64,000 bases of DNA from Candolleomyces eurysporus (taxonomy: Eukaryota; Basidiomycota; Agaricomycetes; Agaricales; Psathyrellaceae). Position 1 is the first letter of the stretch, and the number at the start of each line of letters is the position of its first letter. The notes beneath the pieces were generated by a model. That model was not told where the DNA came from. It was given only the letters and a program-made list of their open reading frames with translations, and did not search any database. Below, in pieces: positions 56,924-64,000 of the stretch. The DNA lies in NCBI GenBank assembly GCA_027579435.1, contig JANBPK010000807.1:248001-312000 (forward strand). The letters are read 5' to 3'. Position numbers and translations under genes: made by a program.

Positions 56924-58867
56924 CTAAAGGTTGGGAATTTTGATATCAGCCATAGACTGTGTGAGTAGTCAAGAAGAAAACTTACGTAGGGGTGTAACAG
57001 CGATTCGCGTTCCCTCACAGGTTGTTCCCGCAGCGATGTTGTTGGAATGGATCTTGGCACCTTGTGTCGGTAGTACAGAGGCCCATCAGAGTGACGGCGC
57101 AGAACCGAAGGAGGGAGACCTTCATTATCTGGTTCCCGCTCCCACATCGTATCATCTGACTTGGTACCAGAATTGGACGTGGAATCCAATCTCTTGTGAC
57201 CTGGCTGCGACTGCGAATGTTTAATAGGATGCGGCATTGGCATGGGAGTTGGCGTCATTTCCATACTCTCCGCATCAGATTCGTAGGACATCGAGAAATC
57301 CGCGGATTCAGCGTATTCGTGTCGGTGAATGAGAGCGGGTGAGGTGTGATCTGAATGTCTGAGACGATGAGGATCTTGAGGGTAACGAAATGAGTTCATT
57401 CGGGCGGTTGAAGAAGGGCTTGCAGGATTCTCCAGCGCCGAGATTGGATTGGACGAGTTTGGCAGATAACTTTGATGGTGATCGTGATAGTATTCGGGAG
57501 AGACCACCGACGGTGGTGTCGTGGAGCTGTGTGGAGAAATGACCTTTATTCGATAGCCACTTTCGTGAGTGATGGAACGAGGGAAGAATATCTAGAAGTT
57601 AAGTCAGTCGAGTGGTCGAAAAAANCGATAAAATATACCTACGAGAAGGGTAATTCCAGACGAGATGAAGGACCCTATTCCAGCCATCATCAGCAAGAAA
57701 TCTGGGCAGAGGGTGATCAGAGTTTTGGTCATTTCGGTACGATCAATACACACCAGTGGCAAACCTTTTGAAACAGGGTCGTTAGCGAAATCAATAGCTA
57801 CGAAAAATGGGTACTTACGCGTTCCCAACAATCGGATATGGCCCTCTGATCGCGTCCAATGCGATGATAAGCAGGGGAAGCGAGAAGATGAAGCGGAAGG
57901 CGACACGAATACACTGAAAAGAATGATGAGTATGTGTTTCGACCGTGATACCCTTTGCTTACATTGAGCTCGTAGAATGTCGCGAGCCTAACAATAACAT
58001 CGGCCTCGGCGCCTCCTGCTTTGACATATTCCAGAAATTTGGGGAAGCGAAAGATGACATAGAGGAAGCAGACTGTTGTAAATGTTCCAGCAGCAGAGCC
58101 GACGAGAAATATCCACGCTAAAGTCTGGCGGTGATAAGTTAGGTTGATACCGCGGAAAAATTAGTAGGAGCTCGTACAGTGTCCAAATGGTGTCGAGATA
58201 CAAGCACGGTTAGCGGCATGCCGAGGACGGCGACGATGCTTCCTGGAAATGCAGGGACGCTCAGGCAACCCTTAAAAGTAAAGGCACACAATAACGTACC
58301 TATATACCAAGCCCTAAACTCCCAGGAATGAAACCAGTCACGCTTCCCAGGTCCTTGATGAAGTAGAAATAGCCAAAATGCGAGTTCTAGGGGTACTTCT
58401 GTCAGGGGCGGGCGGCCTGGTAATTGACTTGAGTAGCTTACCCTCTAGATGGGTGACCCTGTCAAACTCCGTGAGCCCGGCGGAGATTGTGATACCAAGG
58501 GGGATACGCACAGCTCCAGAGACCAAGAGAAACTAAGAATGAAAAAAANGGGGGAGCAGCCAGCGCCGACTGCTTTCAGTCCATTTGTAGAAAGGAGTAG
58601 GGATTACTAGATAGTCGACATCTGAACATGAGTGGGTCAGCTAATTAGTGGCTTGGAAACGCACTTGGTCCGTTTGGTGGGAGAACATAGAATCCTAATT
58701 CTGCTTAGCACGGGCCTGACATTGGGACAGGGAGATTTGAGCCCACCTTCCCCGAACTTTAACGCCGTCATCGCTACACTGAAGCAGATGAGAGTGGGCA
58801 GCGTCCCCATATACGAATAGCTAGCGAACGAGTAAGCCGGTGCGCGTTCTGCTGGGCGCGAAGACAT
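56924..58867 (-). CDS. Multi-pass membrane protein with long soluble tail, function unknown
   Basis: About ten short exons from ATG 58867 (MSSRPAERAPAYSF) encode roughly seven hydrophobic segments: MGTLPTLICFSVAMTAL, FLLVSGAVRIPLGITISAGL, VPLELAFWLFLL, WYIGSIVAVLGMPLTVLV, TLAWIFLVGSAAGTFTTVCF, RVAFRFIFSLPLLIIALDAI and FLLMMAGIGSFISSGITLLI, then FFPRSITHESGY. A ~210-residue Ser/Pro/His-rich tail ends HPYSMADIKIPNL. An 11-nt microexon (about 57773-57763) makes the join VGNA-FAT-DFLLMMAG work. Ns at 57625 and 58549 lie in introns. Seven helices plus a long tail suggest a receptor- or sensor-like protein, but I see no motif of a known receptor class, so this is only a guess. The true start may lie in an upstream exon. 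Confidence 0.75.
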
Positions 58868-59666
58868 CGTACGTCATAACCCGCTTGAAGGCCCCGGGCT
58901 GCCTCCCTGAATCCCATCTCAAACAGGAAAACTTGTCATAAAGCCATAGATGAAGAAAGAGCAGGGCTTGGAACTGGATCCATATGGTGAGGCTGCGTCA
59001 CGGTGGAGGGATCTCGGAGCTCACTGTGCAGGACAAGATGGACCATAGAAGGTAGGCCGAGGGGGATCCGGTGCCCATTCAAAGGACGGCTATGGGGGNA
59101 AGAGGAGAAGGCGTATCCGCCAGTTTGATAGAGGGAGGAAGGAAATAGAGAGGGACTGTTGGTGCCAACTAGCAATAAAGCAGTCCGCAAACGGACACTG
59201 TCTCCGTGGGAACTTCCCCGCTCTCACGTGTACTTCTTGGGTTTCTTGGACTGCCTTAATGGGACGAAACGTGATCGATGTATGTTTCCCATCCATCAGC
59301 CAAGCCGTCCGTCGAGCGAGCAACATATTTCATTCCATTGCAAACTACAAAATGCAGTCGTGAACACTCGTCGCGGAATGGCAAGGCAACACACCAGAGA
59401 TCGTCCAGGCAAGCTGTTGGCCGAGTCTCCGAGTTGGGGCGCTTGTCGCATCAGGCCGCCTGCCACGCCTTGAGAATCGCTTCACCATAAACCGCTATCA
59501 TACCCTTCCTGTCATCAGCGGCGTGAAGGGAGAGGAAGAGACAGTGCAGGGAGAGTCCTTGGCACGACATAAATAGAAACGCCTCGGGGTAGTTCAATAC
59601 ATACTATCGAGCGATGAGCACCGGCACAATCGAAAGTAACATATAAGCTCACCCCTGGGCGACAAT
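58868..59666. other. Intergenic, membrane-protein promoter / Efg1 3' end
   Basis: About 800 bp with an N at 59099. A minus-strand frame at 58936-59190 (ending MDPVPSPALSSSMAL) might be a 5' exon of the membrane-protein gene, but I could not find a convincing join. Confidence 0.35.
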
Positions 59667-60587
59667 TTAATCTGCAGAGTTGTCCGATTCCTCGGACGAA
59701 TCGCCGTCGTTCCCAAAGAACTCATCCTCATTGATATCGTCAACGGCCTTTGAAGACGTCTTGGGCTTTTGTTTCTGAGACTGGAAGTTCTGGGAGGCCC
59801 TCGGCTTTTTGTCATGTCTCGCGTCGGCGTCTAGTCGCAACTCCGGTTCCGCAGGCAATTCTTTTTTCGCCATACATTCCCTGATCCACGTTTGTATTTC
59901 TTCGCGCTCCTGACTAGTCTTATCAGGTGCTGAAGCGAATGATGCGCCGCTCCGGACCTCGGGTGGAAATAGCGAAATATATTTCTTGGTTTTGGGGTAG
60001 TGCTAGGGAGCTCCTCAGCCAACTGGTCGTTTTGGATGCACCCTGAGGTACTCACGAGGATATAATTGAGATCGACTCTATGTGACATGAGTTCGGCTTC
60101 CAGTTGTTCCTTCTCAGGTCCTTCGGCCGACTGCAAANGCTTTTTTGGTTTGGTTAAGTTTCCTGACGACTTTTTGTCGTTCTGCGAGCAATGAGTTGAT
60201 AAAGTGGCCCAAGTTATCAAGAGATTCACTCACCGAAGAATTTAACTTTGTGGTATCGCACTGCAAGATCCCTCTCTTTGTTTGCAACTTCAGCCTGCTC
60301 CAGCTCGGCCTCGAGAGCCTTGACACGACGCTCTGTCTCCACGCGAACATTAGCAGCAAGACCACCCTATTCCAAACGCTTGAGACATGCTCCTTCTGTG
60401 CGCGATTTAGATGAATGCCAACCTTGGCCAACAATCTTCGTGCTTGTCGCAGTGCTGCCTTTAACTTCTGTCTGCCTGGAATTGCATGGGCTTTAGGCTG
60501 TTGGTGGTGCGCTTTACGCTTTTGCCCTTGCTTAGACGACGACGCCTCAGCATTCTTGTACTTTGGATTTGCCCGTACAGGTGGCAT
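59667..60587 (-). CDS. EFG1: rRNA-processing protein Efg1
   Basis: This nucleolar protein acts early in 18S rRNA maturation. The start is ATG 60587 (MPPVRANPKYKNAEAS); upstream in-frame ATGs at 60671 and 60656 are possible but less like relatives. The Efg1 core is IPGRQKLKAALRQARRLLAK, NVRVETERRVKALEAELEQA, AVRYHKVKFFERQKVVRKLN and EAELMSHRVDLNYIL, a long charged coiled coil, then HYPKTKKYISLFPPE, the family's second conserved block. The acidic tail ends DGDSSEESDNSAD. Three or four short introns. The N at 60138 breaks the frame in NQTKKALQSAEG; omitting it restores the coil. The gene is divergent from ELP1, with 162 bp between start codons. Confidence 0.9.
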
Positions 60588-60749
60588 TTCGAGAAGCAGA
60601 GATCGAGGTGCAGGGTCGCAGAAATCAAGTGCCCAAGAGTCGCGGTTGCTGGCCATCAGCCTCTGATCCAAACAAACTTGGGCGTCTCCGAATCAGAGCT
60701 TAATTTGGCACACCCGATAAAACCTTTTCATCTAATCTATCATCCAGTA

Positions 60750-63700
60750 ATGCGGAATCTCTCACTTATTGCCACGGAATACGAGTCCCTCGGCCATGAA
60801 AATGCAAACTTGACAGCGACCGCCTTTGATCTCGACGAAAATGTGCTGTACGCAGCCTCAGAGCGCAAAAATCTGGACGGAGAGGTGGAGGTTGAGTTGT
60901 GGAAGGTTCCTCAGAGGAAGAAGGATGATGCTGGCGAAGGGCAGGTTCGTTAAGACTCTAATATGCTTACCTTGAGACTTTGCGCGAATCGTTGTGACTT
61001 TCAGGTCTTTCCGATAATGGCCACCATGTTTACATCCATGGCATCCTCGAATGAACCGGACGAAGTTTCGCAAATCGTATCTCTTCGCGTCATCGCGGAA
61101 GCAAGACGCATCGCAGCCATTATGCGTGGAGGGGACGTTGTTGTGGCTTCACTAGACGAAGAGGATTCCCCCGTACGCAGCCTTTGTTGGAAAGCTGGGA
61201 TTCTGTATCGTTGTTGAAACTTTCCTGCAGGCCGAGGTAGAAGGGACCTTCGAGAGAGGTATTCTGGCCGCATCTTGGAGTCCCGATGAATCTTTGTTGG
61301 TTCTCGTAACTGGTAAGCCTATGCGATCGTCAGGCAGGATCTCTTTTCTGACTCGAACAAGGCGAGCACAAACTCATCCTTATGACGTCGACATTCGATG
61401 TTTTATCTGAAGGCCCTGTGCACCAAAATGAGTTCGGAGAAGGTAGGCATTCCAAACTGCTGTTGTGTACCAACTCAAACATTTCGTAGACGCGCCTATC
61501 AACGTTGGCTGGGGTTCAAAGCAAACACAGTTTCACGGTTCGCTAGGAAAGACCGCAGCACAAGCCCCCACAAATGTCAAGGTAGGCTCATCGCCGGACG
61601 ATGACTCGATCCCAAGGGTAAGCTGGAGAGGGGATGGTGCCTATTTCGTCATTTCAACTCTCGCGCCCGTGGACAGCCTTGGGCTTAGAAGACGGATATT
61701 GCGAGTGTACGATCGCCAGGCAGTGTTGCAGTCAACCTCGGAGGCGGTCGGTGGATTGGAACACACCCTTGCATGGAGACCCTCTGGCAACCTCATCGCA
61801 GGCACCCAAAGATTTGGCTTCGAAGGTGGAGGATCGGGGAGAGAGGAACGGCATGATGTTGTCTTCTTCGAACGCAATGGCCTTCGACATGGTGAATTTA
61901 CACTAAAGCCAGAGCACTTTAAATCGACAAATAAGAAGTCCACGAAAAAATGGGGATACAAAGTCCGCGATATTGTATGGAGTTCTGACTCCAACGTCCT
62001 AGGCCTTTGGGTCGAAACTGACTACGGAGACATAGGCATGTCTGACTCTTTTAAACCATGTTGTAATACACTAACTTGTGGCTTTTAGTTCAACTTTGGA
62101 CCATAGGAAACTATCATTGGTAAACACCCCAAGCGTTACGGCACTATTTCTTGCTTACCTTGTTCATGTCAGGTATCTCAAGCATGAAGTAGTCGCACCG
62201 GAAGCTGCACCGGGAAAGCCAGGGCGATTCACATCCATGCAATGGCACCCAGAAGCAACACTGCAACTCATTCTAACAACGGCAGGTACGTGTATCTCCT
62301 TCTAAGCTCTCCGATCTAAGAATTGACTACGTCTCTCCAGATTCCATCATCCATCGTCACTATGATTGGGAAACCTTTTCATCTCCTTCCAAACCCCCAC
62401 AGGACTCGGGTCTCGTGGCTGTCCTGGATGCTTGTATGTGATCCTCTTATTCATATATCGATTCGCTCAGCTCATCGTCGGTCAATATGAAAAAGCCGGC
62501 ATCCTTCTTACACCCTTCCGCACACAAAATGTTCCACCACCGATGTCTTCCCATCAACTCGCGGTCAAGACGGTGTCCCCCGAGTACGCATCTCCATACG
62601 AAGCGAAGAACCCTGTTCACGTCGCTTTTTCCGCTGATAATGACGCACTGGCTTGTTTGTGGGAAGATGGGCTAGTCCAGTTGTGGGGCCTTGCTACGCG
62701 TCTTGGACCTGGACCCGGGAAAGTCTTGAACCCATCGAAGATCTGGGAAGGAAGAGCCCCTGAGTCTAAAGGTGGGGTGTGGAGGCAGGTGTCTCTGCGT
62801 GGCGACACCTCGTCGGGGAATATCTGGTCCCTCGCGGTCCTTGGGAGGGTTCCTTCGTCCGAGAAGGATGTCCTTGAAATTTTGCACCTGGAAGATGGGA
62901 AGGTCGCGAGGACTGAATCTTCGGACCTGGCCGCACTCAACTGTCGGATCGTCCAAAATACGTGGCCTGTGTTGTATCAGACGCGGACAGGTGAAGTCAG
63001 GAAACGTAAGTGTACCTTCCCTTTCTCGGGCTTCAACCTGATTGACCTGTAGTTTTAGTGCAGCCCGAGTCTGAACAAACAGAAGATGGCTCCATCCTCG
63101 GGACGTTCCCTGAATTCTGTCTACACACGGAAACAGCCCAAGGCGCGTCCGGCGACACCTTGTTTGTAGGTCTCGCAAAGTCCGGGCGGCTGTTTGTGTT
63201 TGTCCCCGGACAAGACACCCGCATCTTGGCGACGAATGCCAACTCGTTTACGGTCTCTTCGGGCTTTGTCGTGTTCACGACGACCTCGCACGAGTCCAAG
63301 TACGTTCCTATCGCAGATCTCCTGAGCATCCTCTTGTCTACCGCAGAGAATGAGTCGCCAGAGTCCAAGGATGTGCCGGATCAGTGGACTGTGAGGAAGG
63401 TGGAGAGGGGATCGAGGATCGTGGTTGCTGTGCCGAGTACGATGAGTTTGGTGCTTCAGATGCCTAGAGGGAATTTGGAGACGATTAATCCGAGGCCGTT
63501 GGTGATGGAGGTGGTCACGAAAGATCTAAACGAGTAAGAAATCACTCTTCATCAAGCATCTGAGTCCGTGGCTCTGAATAGTTTGCCCTTTTTTTGTAGA
63601 GGCAATTATCGCAAGGCATTCTTCGCATGCCGCAAGCACCGAATCGATCTCAACGTCCTAGTCGACCATGACCAAGAACAATTTTTGGAAAGAGCACCTC

Positions 63701-64000
63701 AATTCGTCGAACAAATCCATGAAATAGACCATCTTAATCTATTCCTAACTCTTATCAGGTAGGTCATATCGCTGCTCACAGATTAAAAATCACTGAGAGC
63801 AGGCGTTGATTTTTTCAGCCGTGGCAATCAAGCACCAGAGATTGTCACTAAAATTTGCGATGCCATTCGGATAGAGCTGGAGAAGAAGAACCCGAAGAAA
63901 TACATTAACACCATCCTTACGGCCCATGTGGTGAAGAACCCTCCCGACTACGAGTCTGGGTTGGCAGAGCTACTTAGATTGCGCGGTACGCAGTACCCAC
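60750..64000 (+). CDS. ELP1: Elongator complex subunit 1 (Elp1/Iki3), 3' end outside the window
   Basis: This is the scaffold of Elongator, which modifies wobble uridines of tRNAs in the cytoplasm. The start is ATG 60750 (MRNLSLIATEYESLG). The N-terminal WD40 propellers are visible: RGILAASWSPDESLLVLVTG, VSWRGDGAYFVIST, the family hallmark FFERNGLRHGEFTL, YKVRDIVWSSDSNVLGLW, FTSMQWHPEATLQLILTTA, then HVAFSADNDALACLWEDGLV and, further on, SLVLQMPRGNLETINPRPL followed by the start of the helical repeat part (GNYRKAFFACRKHRIDLNVL; FLERAPQFVEQIHEIDHLNL; IELEKKNPKKYINTILTAHV). It is split by many short introns and remains open at the window end. Confidence 0.93.

Noticed and set aside
1..64000. 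tRNA or rRNA genes, CRISPR arrays, transposons with terminal repeats
   Set aside because: Read by eye, I found no cloverleaf with a T-loop, no spaced direct repeats and no transposase or reverse-transcriptase frame. A covariance-model and repeat search would be more sensitive.

Overview
The window is nuclear DNA of a filamentous basidiomycete, most likely an Agaricomycete. The evidence is dense intron-rich genes with mostly 45-60 nt introns, a GH5_7 mannanase with an N-terminal CBM1, a Zn2Cys6 factor, a DUF1752/GATA nitrogen-type regulator, and fungal Nha1 antiporters. I cannot name the species. All gene models were spliced by hand from GT-AG (occasionally GC-AG) signals and recognisable family sequence; exon ends are inferences unless stated.

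Layout. 1-1784 (-): unknown protein running off the left edge. 2143-4677 (+): gamma-glutamyltransferase. 5050-7191 (+): secreted CBM1-GH5 mannanase. 7737-11388 (+): signal peptide peptidase with unusually long introns. 11389-14916: 3.5 kb without a convincing gene, rich in GATAAG sites. 14917-18851 (+): AreA/Nit2-like GATA factor. 19982-25653 (+): Sec7-PH Arf exchange factor. 26761-31295 (-): BRE4/FUSC-type membrane transporter. 32063-34159 (-): Zn2Cys6 factor. 35261-38308 (-): Afi1-like DENN protein. 38615-41072 and 41769-44258 (+): tandem Nha1-type Na+/H+ antiporters. 44874-46074 (-): proline/serine-rich protein of unknown function. 46353-47667 (-): cysteine-rich type I membrane protein. 47805-49003 (+): aldo/keto reductase. 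49319-50816 (+): DUF1771-Smr protein. 50958-52037 (-): ornithine decarboxylase antizyme, apparently needing programmed +1 frameshifting. 52485-53366 (+): 40S ribosomal protein S2. 53527-55637 (+): serine-rich unknown. 56924-58867 (-): multi-pass membrane protein with a long tail. 59667-60587 (-): rRNA-processing protein Efg1. 60750-end (+): Elongator subunit Elp1, 3' end outside the window.

Functional links are loose, as usual for a fungal chromosome arm. Growth and translation functions cluster at the right (antizyme, uS5, Efg1, Elp1). Arf-pathway polarity functions occur twice (Sec7-PH and Afi1).

Three things stand out. (1) The antizyme has a 50-nt intron ending 9 nt before a TTT-TGA shift site; splicing creates the need for the +1 shift, while intron retention would give full-length antizyme without it. 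(2) The paired antiporters share a 5-nt microexon inside a conserved motif, and GC-AG introns recur there and in the aldo/keto reductase. (3) The 21 N characters almost all abut homopolymers. In all seven coding cases deleting the N restores the reading frame, and two over-long C/G runs behave the same way, so the apparent frameshifts are consensus errors rather than pseudogenes.
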